Source of the DNA: JAICJC01 sp963757605
GTDB taxonomy: Bacteria > Actinomycetota > Thermoleophilia > Gaiellales > JAICJC01
Reading direction: 5' to 3'
NCBI GenBank assembly: GCA_963757605.1
Contig: CAVWSF010000005.1
Location: 496,001 to 560,000 of the forward strand
DNA: 64,000 nucleotides
Shown here: in pieces, positions 26,286-34,720 of the stretch
Layout of the letters: every line of letters begins with the position of its first letter
How positions within the stretch are numbered: the first letter of the stretch is position 1
Made by a program: the position numbers and the translations under genes
The notes under the pieces: generated by a model
The model's database searches: none
Told to the model about the DNA's origin: nothing
What the model saw: only the letters and a program-made list of their open reading frames with translations

Positions 26286-26561
26286 GTGTCCGACCCCGAG
26301 ACGCTGGCAGAGGCGCTCCTCGCCGACCTTGACAGGTTCCTGGAGGCCGCCGATCGCCGCCACTCGCCCATCCCGATTCAGGTGGGCGAGGACAGGCGGT
26401 GGTCGGCGGCCGACACGGAGCGGCTGTTCAAGCGCCTCGGCCGCACCGTTCCGGTCACACCGCCCGAGCAGCGTCTGACCGACGTGCTCGCCGAGGCGGT
26501 GCGCCTGCAGAACGCGCTTCGGGCATGGCTCGAAGACCCGGCGGCGCGACCACCGGCCTAG
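26286..26561 (+). CDS. Small hypothetical protein
   Basis: Unrecognised 91-residue soluble protein, mostly helical and acidic (SDPETLAEALLADLDRFLEA ... LTDVLAEAVRLQNALRAWLE). GTG 26286 is supported by the TACAAT box 6 nt upstream. No known motif. It ends 162 nt before the convergent etfA gene; that gap shows no convincing gene. Confidence 0.6.
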   Translation: MSDPETLAEALLADLDRFLEAADRRHSPIPIQVGEDRRWSAADTERLFKRLGRTVPVTPPEQRLTDVLAEAVRLQNALRAWLEDPAARPPA

Positions 26562-26723
26562 ATGAGTGATCCGGCCGACCGCGACGTCGTCAAGCTCGGC
26601 GACCGCGATGAGGATCGCACCGCCCGCCTGCCGGTCGAGCCAGTCGCCCGCTCGGGCCTGGAGGATCGGCTCGAACACGACCGGGATCTCGCTCCGCCCG
26701 CAGTGGGCGCAACCGGAGTTCGG

Positions 26724-27677
26724 CTACCGGCTGCGCAGGGCGTCCGTCAGCTTCGGGATGATCGTCAGCGCGTCGCCGATCACGCTGACGTCGGCGAACT
26801 CGTGGATCGGCGCGTTCGGGTCCTTGTTGATCGCGACGATCGTGCCGGCGTTCGCCATCCCCACCTTGTGCTGGATCGCGCCCGAGACGCCGCAGGCGAT
26901 GTAGAGCTTGGGCGAGACGGTCTTGCCGGTCTGGCCGACCTGCATCGAGTAGGGCACCCAACCGGCGTCGACAACCGCCCGCGTAGCCGCGACCTCACCG
27001 CCGATCGCCTTCGCCAGCTCCTCGACCAAGGGGACGTTCTCAGGGCCGCCCATCCCGCGCCCAACGGCGACCAGGATGTCGGCCTCGGTGATGTCGACCC
27101 CCGCCGCCTCGGCCTCCTCGCGGCCGGCCGGCTTCGCGGCCTGGGACCACGGCTTCACCTCGACTGCGACGTGCTCGACGGGCGCCGTGCCCGACGGCGA
27201 CTCGTTCACCGGGAACGCGTTGGCCCGCGCCAGGACGATGCCGGTGCCGCGGAAGCCCGACTCCACCATCACCGTGTCGCCGAGTGCCGGGCGGGTCGCG
27301 ACCACGCCGCCGTCTGCGAGGGCGATCTCGGTCGTCTCGCAGGCGATCCCCGAGCCGATCCGCGCCGCCAGGCCGGCGGCCACGTCGGCCGAGACGACGC
27401 CGGCGCCGAAGAGGACGGCGTCCGCCTCCCGAGCCGCCGACTCGATTGCATCCACGATCGGCTGCGACAGCCCACCCGCGAGCGCGCCGTCGTCGGCCAC
27501 GAGCACCCGCGTGGCGCCGTGCCCTCCCAGCGACCCGGCCCAGGAGTCGTCGACGCCGGAGCCGGCCACGAACGCGGTCACGTCACCGCCGAGCGACGCG
27601 GCCTTCGCCAGGACGCCCAGGCTCTGCGGCGAGAGCTCGCCGTCGTCGTGGTGGATGTACACGAGGAGGCCGGCCAT
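26724..27677 (-). CDS. etfA: Electron transfer flavoprotein subunit alpha
   Basis: FAD-binding subunit of ETF, which accepts electrons from acyl-CoA dehydrogenases and hands them to ETF-QO. 317 residues. The C-terminal FAD domain is diagnostic: VGQTGKTVSPKLYIACGVSG, AIQHKVGMANAGTIVAINKD, then PNAPIHEFADVSVIGD. Start shares the last base of the etfB stop, so the two subunits are translated together. Confidence 0.96.
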   Translation of the reverse strand: MAGLLVYIHHDDGELSPQSLGVLAKAASLGGDVTAFVAGSGVDDSWAGSLGGHGATRVLVADDGALAGGLSQPIVDAIESAAREADAVLFGAGVVSADVAAGLAARIGSGIACETTEIALADGGVVATRPALGDTVMVESGFRGTGIVLARANAFPVNESPSGTAPVEHVAVEVKPWSQAAKPAGREEAEAAGVDITEADILVAVGRGMGGPENVPLVEELAKAIGGEVAATRAVVDAGWVPYSMQVGQTGKTVSPKLYIACGVSGAIQHKVGMANAGTIVAINKDPNAPIHEFADVSVIGDALTIIPKLTDALRSR

Positions 27678-28462
27678 CAGATCAGGCCTTTCCCGGCCAG
27701 CAGCTCCACGACCTGCGAGGCGGAGTCGCCGCCCGAATCCTCGATGGTGACACCGGCCGACTTCGGCGCGGGCGGCGCGACGGAGCGAACGACGCTGTGC
27801 GCGCCGCTCTCGCCGACCTGGCCGGCGTCGACGCCGGCGTCGGCCGCCGAGAGCGTCTCGAGCGGCTTCTTCTTGGCGCCCATGATCGCCTTGATGGACG
27901 GGAGCCGGGGCGTGTTGATGGCGTCCGAGACCGAGACCACGGCCGGGAGCGGCGCCGCGATCACGTCGTAGCCATGCTCGGTCTGGCGCTTGGCGCGGAT
28001 GCCGGAGCCGTCCACGGTGAGGTCCGCCACCTGGGTCACGACGGGGCGCTCGAGGTGGTCGGCCACGGCCGCGGCCATGACGTAGCAGTCGGCGTCGGCC
28101 GCCTGCTGGCCGAGGATGACCAGGTCGGCGTCCTGCTTGGCGACCACCGCCGCGAGCACGTGCGCCGTACCGGCGATGTCGGACCCGGCGAGCGAGTCGT
28201 CGCTCACCAGCACCGCCCGGTCGGCGCCGAGCGCGAGCGCCTTCTGGAGCGCGCGCTGGGCGGAGGCGGGGCCCATGCAGACGGCCACGATCTCGCCGAC
28301 GTCGGCGCCGCCCTCGCGGATCCGCACGGCCTCCTCAAGGGCGTGCAGGTCGAAGGGGTTGAGCTCGGAGTCGCCCGATCGGTCGAGCCGGTTCGTCGCC
28401 GGGTCGAGCCGCTTGTGCGACGTCCCGCTCGGCACCTCTTTCACGCACACTGCGATGTTCAC
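27677..28462 (-). CDS. etfB: Electron transfer flavoprotein subunit beta
   Basis: AMP-binding partner of EtfA, 261 residues. Opening MNIAVCVKEVPSGTSHKRLD, the AMP-site segment ADLVILGQQAADADCYVMAA and the family signature RLPSIKAIMGAKKKPLETL, which contains the loop recognised by partner dehydrogenases. Preceded by GGAGGTAGAGG. Forms an operon with etfA. Confidence 0.96.
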   Translation of the reverse strand: MNIAVCVKEVPSGTSHKRLDPATNRLDRSGDSELNPFDLHALEEAVRIREGGADVGEIVAVCMGPASAQRALQKALALGADRAVLVSDDSLAGSDIAGTAHVLAAVVAKQDADLVILGQQAADADCYVMAAAVADHLERPVVTQVADLTVDGSGIRAKRQTEHGYDVIAAPLPAVVSVSDAINTPRLPSIKAIMGAKKKPLETLSAADAGVDAGQVGESGAHSVVRSVAPPAPKSAGVTIEDSGGDSASQVVELLAGKGLI

Positions 28463-28531
28463 CGCGCCTCTACCTCCATCCCGTGACCGCCGAGCAGCCT
28501 AACCAACCGGCGCCGGTCTCGATGCAGCGGC

Positions 28532-29313
<782 letters not shown>

Positions 29314-29314
<1 letters not shown>

Positions 29315-29538
29315 TAGTGCCCACTCCCGGGACGATGGTCTGGAGCTGGCGAGCGAAAACCAAGCGATGCTAGGACGCAGGGAGCGTCAATACTGAGGAA
29401 GTATTGACGCGACCGAGGACAACGCAGCAGTCGCAAGGCTGCGCCTTGCGACGTTCGGGAGCGATCTGCTACCCAGCAGATCGCGGACGCGGTTTGCAGC
29501 CGCCAGAACGGGTCAAGCGTTCCGGGAGGGGGCACTAG
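29314..29538 (+). repeat. Intergenic structured element, copy E (225 bp, divergent sequence)
   Basis: Ends are CTAGTGCCC-CTCCCGG inverted repeats (about 19 of 21 positions matching), different from copies A-D. The core keeps GGACGCAGGGA and GACCGAGGAC, but the tip hairpin between them is GCGTCAATACT/AGTATTGACGC, fully paired with unrelated sequence. Two further hairpins lie on the 3' side: GTCGCAAGG/CCTTGCGAC, and GCGATCTGCT/AGCAGATCGC around ACCC. The right tip overlaps the TAG stop of the mutase small-subunit gene, the left tip the GTG of the enoyl-CoA hydratase gene. Confidence 0.7.
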
Positions 29539-29933
29539 GCGGCGCCCAGCTCGGACTGCAGGAACTCGACGATCTCGGCGGTCGGCGCCCCGGGCGTGTA
29601 GACCTGCGCGACGCCGAGCTTCTTCAGCTCGGCGATGTCCTCGGCGGGGATCGTGCCGCCGACGACCACCAGTACGTCCTCGGCATCGTTCTGCTTCAGG
29701 AGGTCGAGGATGCGCGGTACGAGCGTCATGTGCGCGCCGGACAGGATCGAGATGCCGACGGCGTCGGCGTCCTCCTGGAGGGCGGTCTCGACGATCTGCT
29801 CCGGGGTCTGGTGAAGGCCGGTGTAGATGACCTCCATCCCGGCGTCGCGGAGCGTCCGGGCGATGATCTTGGCGCCGCGATCGTGGCCGTCGAGGCCCGG
29901 CTTGGCGACGACGACGCGGATGGGCCCACTCAT
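29535..29933 (-). CDS. B12-binding small subunit of an acyl-CoA mutase (methylmalonyl/isobutyryl-CoA mutase type)
   Basis: Cobalamin-binding domain protein of 132 residues that pairs with the catalytic large subunit encoded at 31151-32767. The base-off B12 signature is LDGHDRG with His17 as cobalt ligand, followed by GISILSGAHMTLVPRILDLL and VVVGGTIPAEDIAELKKLG. Separate small subunits of this size are typical of isobutyryl-CoA and hydroxyisobutyryl-CoA mutases and of archaeal-type methylmalonyl-CoA mutase. Confidence 0.93.
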   Translation of the reverse strand: MSGPIRVVVAKPGLDGHDRGAKIIARTLRDAGMEVIYTGLHQTPEQIVETALQEDADAVGISILSGAHMTLVPRILDLLKQNDAEDVLVVVGGTIPAEDIAELKKLGVAQVYTPGAPTAEIVEFLQSELGAA

Positions 29934-29945
29934 ACGAGCGCGAGT

Positions 29946-30260
29946 CTACTCCGCGGGAGCGAACACGACGAGCAGGCTGAGCCGTTCCTCGATCGAGTGG
30001 AAGCGGTGCTCCTCCTGCGCGGGGACGAAGAGGACGTCGCCGGCCTCGACCGCCCGCTCGTCGCCGCCCGACGTGAACCGGGCCCGGCCCGAGACGACGT
30101 AGTAGACCTCGTCCTGGGCGTGCGGCGACTGCGGGTCGGCCGCGCCCGCCTCGAGCACGTAGAGCCCGGCGCTCATGCTCTCGACGCGCAGGAACTCGCG
30201 ATAGAGCTCACCCGCCCCCGCTCGCTCGCCCTCGACGTCGTCCAGGCTCCAGGCGTCCAT
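29946..30260 (-). CDS. Cupin-domain protein
   Basis: Small beta-barrel protein of 104 residues. Cupin motif 1 is PHAQDEVYYVVSGRARFTSG (metal-ligand His, Glu) and motif 2 is GDVLFVPAQEEHRFHSI. The substrate is unknown; it could be a metal-dependent dioxygenase or a sensor. It lies 12 nt upstream of the mutase small-subunit gene on the same strand. TAGGAT 8 nt before ATG 30260 is a weak -10 candidate. Confidence 0.85.
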   Translation of the reverse strand: MDAWSLDDVEGERAGAGELYREFLRVESMSAGLYVLEAGAADPQSPHAQDEVYYVVSGRARFTSGGDERAVEAGDVLFVPAQEEHRFHSIEERLSLLVVFAPAE

Positions 30261-30295
30261 GGCGGCAGATCCTAGATGGTGGTGCGCTGCGGGCG

Positions 30296-30301
30296 TAGGC
30301 T
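30296..30301 (+). promoter_or_regulatory. Putative -10 box (TAGGCT)
   Basis: TAGGCT followed by 6 nt and ATG 30308, the leaderless layout repeated in this window. Confidence 0.35.
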
Positions 30302-30307
30302 TGGTGC

Positions 30308-30864
30308 ATGGACGACCTGCGGACCGCGTTCATCGCCGAGGAAGTCGAGTTCGACGATCGGGGGCCCGTCGCCATCGGCGTCTTCTGGGGCAGCGTGCAG
30401 ACGGAGGATGGCGGCATCCTTGACGCCATCGACCGCGATTTCTCTCTCGGGGAGGCGGTTCGCTGGGGCCGCGAGCGAGCCGACCGGGTCGTCGTGCGCG
30501 TCGCGGGTGAGGAGCCGTGCATCGATGCAGGGCACGGTGAGCGCCGGGAGCTCAACCGGCGCCGGCCGGCCGGATGGGAGTTCCTCGATCGCACCTCCGT
30601 CGACCCGCCGGTCCTGTGGGATGTGATCGTCGAGAAGGCTGCGGCCGTCCCCACCGGCCCCGTCCGCCCCGACGGGACGTGGAAACCGGGTTCGCGACGG
30701 TGCCCCATGCGATCGTCCAGGTCGAGGCGGCCGGGTACGAGGATGCCCTCGCCGCCGCTGTCGCCGGGGCCCCGCCGGACCTCACCGCAACGCGCGCCTT
30801 CCCGACCGGCTCGCGGGCGGCGCAGGCGAATGCCCGCCTCGACGCCAACGGCATCCTGGTCTAG
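30308..30864 (+). CDS. Hypothetical protein, frameshifted
   Basis: Unrecognised protein. The first part (MDDLRTAFIAEEVEFDDRGP ... VRPDGTWK) and second part (TGFATVPHAIVQVEAAGYED ... NARLDANGILV) are in different frames that meet near 30683, where one base appears to be missing. Joined length would be about 185 residues. No motif is recognised. The only gene on the plus strand between the mutase subunit genes. Confidence 0.5.
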
Positions 30865-30975
30865 CTGGCGCCTGTTCTAGCTGACGCCTCCGGGCCCGCG
30901 ACCCCGCGGTGTCGGCATGCGTCAATCCTGCGACCCCGGTCACAGGACGGCAACGATTTGCGCTTCGAAGTGATA

Positions 30976-30990
30976 CGGGGTCTGACCCCG
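30976..30990 (+). repeat. REP-like palindrome CGGGGTCTGACCCCG
   Basis: Perfect 7-bp stem around a single T. The same GGGGTC-T-GACCCC core recurs at 57130-57142, with a degenerate relative at 56859-56871. The surrounding 286 bp (30865-31150) otherwise holds only two hairpins near the mutase gene end and no gene. Confidence 0.5.
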
Positions 30991-31079
30991 GGATACCCTG
31001 GCGTGCCAAACGCCTCGGCGAGCCCGACGGCGACAGGCCACGATTTCTATTCGCCAACCCTCAGCCGGGAGTGCCGCGA

Positions 31080-31098
31080 GGGCCGGCTTCGCCGGCCC
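31080..31098 (-). terminator. Hairpin GGGCCGGC-TTC-GCCGGCCC
   Basis: Perfect 8-bp stem with a 3-nt loop, second of two hairpins beyond the mutase large-subunit gene on the minus strand. No U run follows, so any terminator function would be of the U-less type common in high-GC genomes. Confidence 0.4.
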
Positions 31099-31124
31099 GA
31101 CCTCGCGCCTACCCGGGAGGGGCC

Positions 31125-31150
31125 CGCGGGGAGGGCCTGCCCTCCCCGCG
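31125..31150 (-). terminator. Hairpin directly after the mutase large-subunit gene
   Basis: A perfect 12-bp stem (CGCGGGGAGGGC and its complement) with a 2-nt centre ends at the base before the stop codon at 31151. Likely transcription terminator or mRNA 3'-end stabiliser. Confidence 0.55.
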
Positions 31151-32767
31151 TCAAAAGACGGGCGTCTCGCGGTACACGCCCCACACCTCGCGCAGGGCGT
31201 CGCAGATCTCGCCCTCCGAGGCGTAGGCGCGGGCGCAGTCGACGAGGTGCGGCATCACGTTCTGGTCGGCCGCCGCCGCCGCCCGCAGGCCGGCCAGCGC
31301 CGACTCGACCGCGGCCCCCTCGCGGCGGCCGCGCACGCCCTCCAGCCGGTCGCGCTGGCGCCGCTCCACCTCGGGGGAGATGCGCAGGATCTCGACCTGG
31401 TCGTCGTCCTCGTTCAGGAAGGAGTTGACGCCGACGATGAGCCGCCGGCCGTCCTCGACCTCCTGCTGGAAGCGGTAGGACGCCTCGGCGATCTCGCGCT
31501 GGAAGAAGTTCTCGTTGAGCGCCGCGACGACGCCGCCGAGGCGGTCGATCCGCTCGAAGTAGTCGTAGGCCTCGCGCTCCATCCGGTCGGTCAGCGACTC
31601 GACGAGCCACGAGCCACCGAGCGGGTCGGCCGAGTGGACAACGCCCGTCTCGTTCGCGATCACCTGCTGCGTGCGCAGCGCCAGCCGGGCCGCGCCCTCC
31701 GTCGGCAGGGCCAGCGCCTCGTCGTAGGAGTTCGTGTGCAGCGACTGCGTCCCGCCCAGCACGGCCGCCAGCGCCTCGAGCGCCGTCCGCACGATGTTGA
31801 CCTCGGGCTGCTGCGCGGTCAGCGACACGCCCGCCGTTTGCGTATGGAACCGCATGAGGAGCGACCGCTCGCGCTTGGCGCCGTACCGGTCGCGCAGCTC
31901 GCGCGCCCAGATCCGGCGGGCCGCGCGGTACTTCGCGATCTCCTCGAAGAAGTCGATGTGCGCGTTGAAGAAGAACGAGAGCCGGGGCGCGAAGTCGTCG
32001 ACGTCCATCCCCCGCTCCCGGCACGCCTCGACGTACGCGAAGCCGTCGGCCAGCGTGAACGCCAGCTCCTGGGCCGCGGTCGACCCCGCCTCGCGGATGT
32101 GGTAGCCGGAGATCGAGATCGGGTGCCAGCGCGGCATCGTCTCGGTGCACCACTCGATCATGTCGACCATGAGCCGCATCGACGGCTCCGGCGGGAAGAT
32201 CCACTCCTTCTGGGCGATGTACTCCTTGAGGATGTCGGCCTGGATCGTGCCGCCCAGCGCCTCGGGCGGGATGCCCTGCTTCTCGGCGACGACCACGTAC
32301 TGCGCGAGCACGACGGCGGCCGGCGCGTTCACCGTCATCGACGTCGTCACCTGGTCGAGCGGGATCCCGGCGAAGAGATCCTCCATGTCGGCCAGCGTGT
32401 CGACCGCGACGCCCTCGCGCCCCACCTCGCCCAGCGAGCGCGGGTGGTCCGAGTCGTAGCCCATGAGGGTGGGCATGTCGAAGGCGGTCGACAGCCCGGT
32501 CTGGCCGTGGTCGAGCAGGTAGCGGAAGCGCTTGTTCGTCTCCTCGGCCGTCCCGAACCCGGCGAACTGGCGCATCGTCCACGCCCGGCCGCGGTACATC
32601 GTCTCGTACACGCCGCGGGTGAACGGGAACCGGCCCGGGTCGCCGAGGTCAGCCTCGTAGTCGATCCGCGTGTTGGCCGGCGAGTAGAGCGGCTCGTACG
32701 GGATGCCCGAGATCGTCGAGCGCTCGGGCTCGGGCCGAGGCTCCGGGGCACGCTCTGGCTGCGCCAT
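31151..32767 (-). CDS. Coenzyme-B12 acyl-CoA mutase large subunit, isobutyryl-CoA-mutase-like
   Basis: Radical mutase catalytic subunit of 538 residues that rearranges an acyl-CoA carbon skeleton using adenosylcobalamin on the separate small subunit. Family motifs: FPFTRGVYETMYRGRAWTMR, TSMTVNAPAAVVLAQYVVVA and GVSLTAQQPEVNIVRTALEA. Substrate-selecting positions are Phe68 (RQFAGFG) and Gln186 (KEYIAQKEW), 118 apart. Methylmalonyl-CoA mutases have Tyr and Arg at this spacing, isobutyryl-CoA mutases Phe and Gln. ATG 32767 overlaps the stop of the upstream ATPase gene (TGATG), so they are coupled. Database names will often say methylmalonyl-CoA mutase. Confidence 0.92.
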   Translation of the reverse strand: MAQPERAPEPRPEPERSTISGIPYEPLYSPANTRIDYEADLGDPGRFPFTRGVYETMYRGRAWTMRQFAGFGTAEETNKRFRYLLDHGQTGLSTAFDMPTLMGYDSDHPRSLGEVGREGVAVDTLADMEDLFAGIPLDQVTTSMTVNAPAAVVLAQYVVVAEKQGIPPEALGGTIQADILKEYIAQKEWIFPPEPSMRLMVDMIEWCTETMPRWHPISISGYHIREAGSTAAQELAFTLADGFAYVEACRERGMDVDDFAPRLSFFFNAHIDFFEEIAKYRAARRIWARELRDRYGAKRERSLLMRFHTQTAGVSLTAQQPEVNIVRTALEALAAVLGGTQSLHTNSYDEALALPTEGAARLALRTQQVIANETGVVHSADPLGGSWLVESLTDRMEREAYDYFERIDRLGGVVAALNENFFQREIAEASYRFQQEVEDGRRLIVGVNSFLNEDDDQVEILRISPEVERRQRDRLEGVRGRREGAAVESALAGLRAAAAADQNVMPHLVDCARAYASEGEICDALREVWGVYRETPVF

Positions 32768-33936
32768 CACCCGGAGGATACCGGCGCCGGCGGCGTCCGC
32801 ACCCGGCCCGAGAGCCAGGTGCGCAGGAACGGGTCGGGCACCGTGTAGCCCGGCCGGGTCGAGCCCTCGACCAGGTCGCGCTCGGCCAGCGCCTCGACCG
32901 CCTTCTGCACCCGGGCCGGCGGGCCGAGCCGGTGGCGGTGGCGGTACTCCTGCGAGTAGATCCGGCCCGCCTCGGCCGCGACCGCGAGCAGCACCAGCCG
33001 CTGGTAGGGCGAGAGCCCCTCCCAGATCGTGGCGCAGCGGGCCGACTCGGCCATGACGGCATGGGCGAACGCCTCGTCCACCATCTCGGGCGTCGCCGCC
33101 CGGTCGGCCGAGATCGCCCACAGGAACCGGGCCAGCTCCTGGGTGTCGTACGGCTGCCCGGCGGTGATCTCGAGCAGGCGGTCGACGGCCGCGGGCGTGA
33201 TCGTCCGGCCGGTGGCGGCGAAGCGCTCGGCCAGAAACGGGCCGAAGTCCGCCGCCGCGATCGGCCCGAGCTCCATCACCTTGGCGCTTCGGAAGAGCGG
33301 CTCGTTGCGCTCGGTGAAGAGCCGCCGCAGCATGTGCCGGTGGCTTCCCAGGTAGACGTGGGCCACCTCGGGCTGCTGCTGGAAGACAGCCCGCATGACC
33401 CGCGGCAGGTCGCGGTCGATCCGGGTCACCTCCTGGAACTCGTCCAGGACGAGCGCCACCCGGCGCCCGCGCTCCTCGGCCACCTCGGCGGGCAGGCGCA
33501 GGAGCCGCTCGAGCGTCACGTCGACGTCGCCGCGGCGCAGGGTGGTCGGCATCGTGAAGGAGAGGCTGCCGTCGTCGGGATCGACCGTGGCGACGGGCGC
33601 GACCGGCATCCGGCGCAGGAAGTCGAGCGAGCGGCGGCCGGCGCGCTCGAACGGCGAGAGCAGGCCGCGGTAGAGCGCGGTCGTGAGCTGCTCCACCAGC
33701 CGGCCCTTGTCGGGGGCCGCGAAGAGGTCGCACTCGGCGACGAGCACCCCCGCGCCGCGCAGCTCCTCGACGCAGGCCCGCATCAGCGAGCTCTTGCCGG
33801 TGCGCCGGGGCGCGATGACGACGACGTTCTGGCCGCTCTCCACGTCGGCCCGGAGCGCGCCGATCTCGGTCAAGCGGTCGGTGAACTGCGTGCCGGAGAC
33901 GACGTCGCCGTAGCGGAAGGGGTTCTCGCCCGCCAT
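32767..33936 (-). CDS. AAA-family ATPase coupled to the acyl-CoA mutase
   Basis: Archaeal-type P-loop ATPase of 389 residues. Walker A is VVVIAPRRTGKSSLMRACV, Walker B VALVLDEFQEVTRI, with a sensor region HVYLGSHRHMLRRLFTER. The C-terminal winged-helix-like part (SPYQRLVLLAVAAEAGRIYS ... KAVEALAERDLVEGS) could bind DNA or a partner. The stop overlaps the mutase start. Its role is unknown: B12 mutases are usually chaperoned by MeaB-type GTPases, which this is not. TATAAT lies 8 nt before ATG 33936. Confidence 0.85.
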   Translation of the reverse strand: MAGENPFRYGDVVSGTQFTDRLTEIGALRADVESGQNVVVIAPRRTGKSSLMRACVEELRGAGVLVAECDLFAAPDKGRLVEQLTTALYRGLLSPFERAGRRSLDFLRRMPVAPVATVDPDDGSLSFTMPTTLRRGDVDVTLERLLRLPAEVAEERGRRVALVLDEFQEVTRIDRDLPRVMRAVFQQQPEVAHVYLGSHRHMLRRLFTERNEPLFRSAKVMELGPIAAADFGPFLAERFAATGRTITPAAVDRLLEITAGQPYDTQELARFLWAISADRAATPEMVDEAFAHAVMAESARCATIWEGLSPYQRLVLLAVAAEAGRIYSQEYRHRHRLGPPARVQKAVEALAERDLVEGSTRPGYTVPDPFLRTWLSGRVRTPPAPVSSG

Positions 33937-33944
33937 CGAGCGTG

Positions 33945-33950
33945 ATTATA
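33945..33950 (-). promoter_or_regulatory. -10 box TATAAT of the ATPase-mutase operon
   Basis: Perfect TATAAT on the minus strand, 8 nt before ATG 33936. It abuts the terminator hairpin of the upstream adenosyltransferase gene. No strong -35 is visible. Confidence 0.55.
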
Positions 33951-33974
33951 GCGTCTGGTGTTATGCCAGACGCT
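33950..33974 (-). terminator. Hairpin after the adenosyltransferase gene
   Basis: Perfect 9-bp stem AGCGTCTGG/CCAGACGCT with a 7-nt loop, beginning at the base after the stop codon at 33975. It separates the adenosyltransferase transcript from the next promoter. Confidence 0.6.
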
Positions 33975-34562
33975 CTAACCGGTGCTGTCGGGCGCGATCG
34001 TGGCGCCCGGCTGCCACAGGACGTCCGCCCGACCGCCGTCGTTTGCGACCCTCGCGAGGATGAAGAGCAGGTCGGACAGCCGGTTCAGATAGGCCAGCGC
34101 GGCCGCGTTCACCTCCTCGTGGTCGGCCAACGCCACGGCACAGCGCTCCGCCCGGCGGCAGGTGGTGCGGGCGACGTGGAGGGAGGCCGCGGCGGACGTT
34201 CCGCCCGAGAGCACGAAGCTCGTGAGCGGCTCGAGCGCCTCGGAGTAGCGGTCGCACGCCTCCTCCAGGCCCGCGACGTGGGCCTCGCCGATCCGAAGCC
34301 GGCTCTTGCCCTTCCCGCGGGTCGTGCCGACCGGCACCGACAGGTCGGCGCCGACGTCGAAGAGGTCGTTCTGCACCCGCCGCAGCAGGTCGGAGACGTC
34401 ATCCGACAGGCCGCCCGCGACGGCCGCACCGATTGCCGCTCCCGTCTCGTCGACGGTGCCGTACGCCCAGATGCGGGCGTCGTTCTTGGACACCCGCTCG
34501 CCGTCGCCGAGCGACGTCTGGCCGGCGTCCCCGGCGCGGGTGTAGATGCGGTCGAGGCGCAC
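33975..34562 (-). CDS. Cob(I)alamin adenosyltransferase, PduO type
   Basis: Makes adenosylcobalamin, the cofactor of the neighbouring mutase, from cob(I)alamin and ATP; about 195 residues. Seen: IYTRAGDAGQTSLGDGERVS (ATP site), YGTVDETGAAIGAAVA, TTCRRAERCAVAL and YLNRLSDLLFILARVAN. GTG 34562 is chosen because the family starts there (VRLDRIYTRAGD) and a TACGCT box lies 6 nt upstream. ATG 34580 is an alternative. Gene context with the mutase is functional. Confidence 0.94.
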   Translation of the reverse strand: MRLDRIYTRAGDAGQTSLGDGERVSKNDARIWAYGTVDETGAAIGAAVAGGLSDDVSDLLRRVQNDLFDVGADLSVPVGTTRGKGKSRLRIGEAHVAGLEEACDRYSEALEPLTSFVLSGGTSAAASLHVARTTCRRAERCAVALADHEEVNAAALAYLNRLSDLLFILARVANDGGRADVLWQPGATIAPDSTG

Positions 34563-34568
34563 ACGGGC

Positions 34569-34574
34569 AGCGTA
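34569..34574 (-). promoter_or_regulatory. Putative -10 box (TACGCT) of the adenosyltransferase gene
   Basis: TACGCT plus 6 nt before GTG 34562 on the minus strand; the leaderless layout, and it helps decide the start. Confidence 0.4.
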
Positions 34575-34629
34575 GAGCATCGATCCGCCGTGCCCCCCCA
34601 TCCGGGCGAATGCAATTCCCCCGTTAGGG

Positions 34630-34642
34630 TTTCATTATGAAA
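34630..34642. promoter_or_regulatory. AT-rich palindrome TTTCAT-T-ATGAAA in a divergent promoter region
   Basis: A 13-bp near-perfect palindrome in an otherwise GC-rich gap between the adenosyltransferase gene (minus) and the receiver-domain gene (plus). It could be an operator or hold a -10 element (TATGAA) for the plus-strand gene, whose AGGAGG lies near 34703. Confidence 0.35.
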
Positions 34643-34720
34643 ATGTGAAGGGACGACTACTCGGCTACCACGGACGGTGCAGCTCCAACTCCGCTCCACG
34701 CTCCAGGAGGAACCCACCCG

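Noticed and set aside
24801..26678. A 625-residue minus-strand frame opposite the FAD oxidase
   Set aside because: Arg/Val/Asp-rich shadow frame opposite a well-supported enzyme; no recognisable domain.
26562..26723. Possible small Cys-containing peptide downstream of etfA (reading SGCAHCGRSEIPVV on the minus strand)
   Set aside because: It is simply in frame after the etfA stop and has no start codon or ribosome site; the 162-bp gap shows nothing firm.
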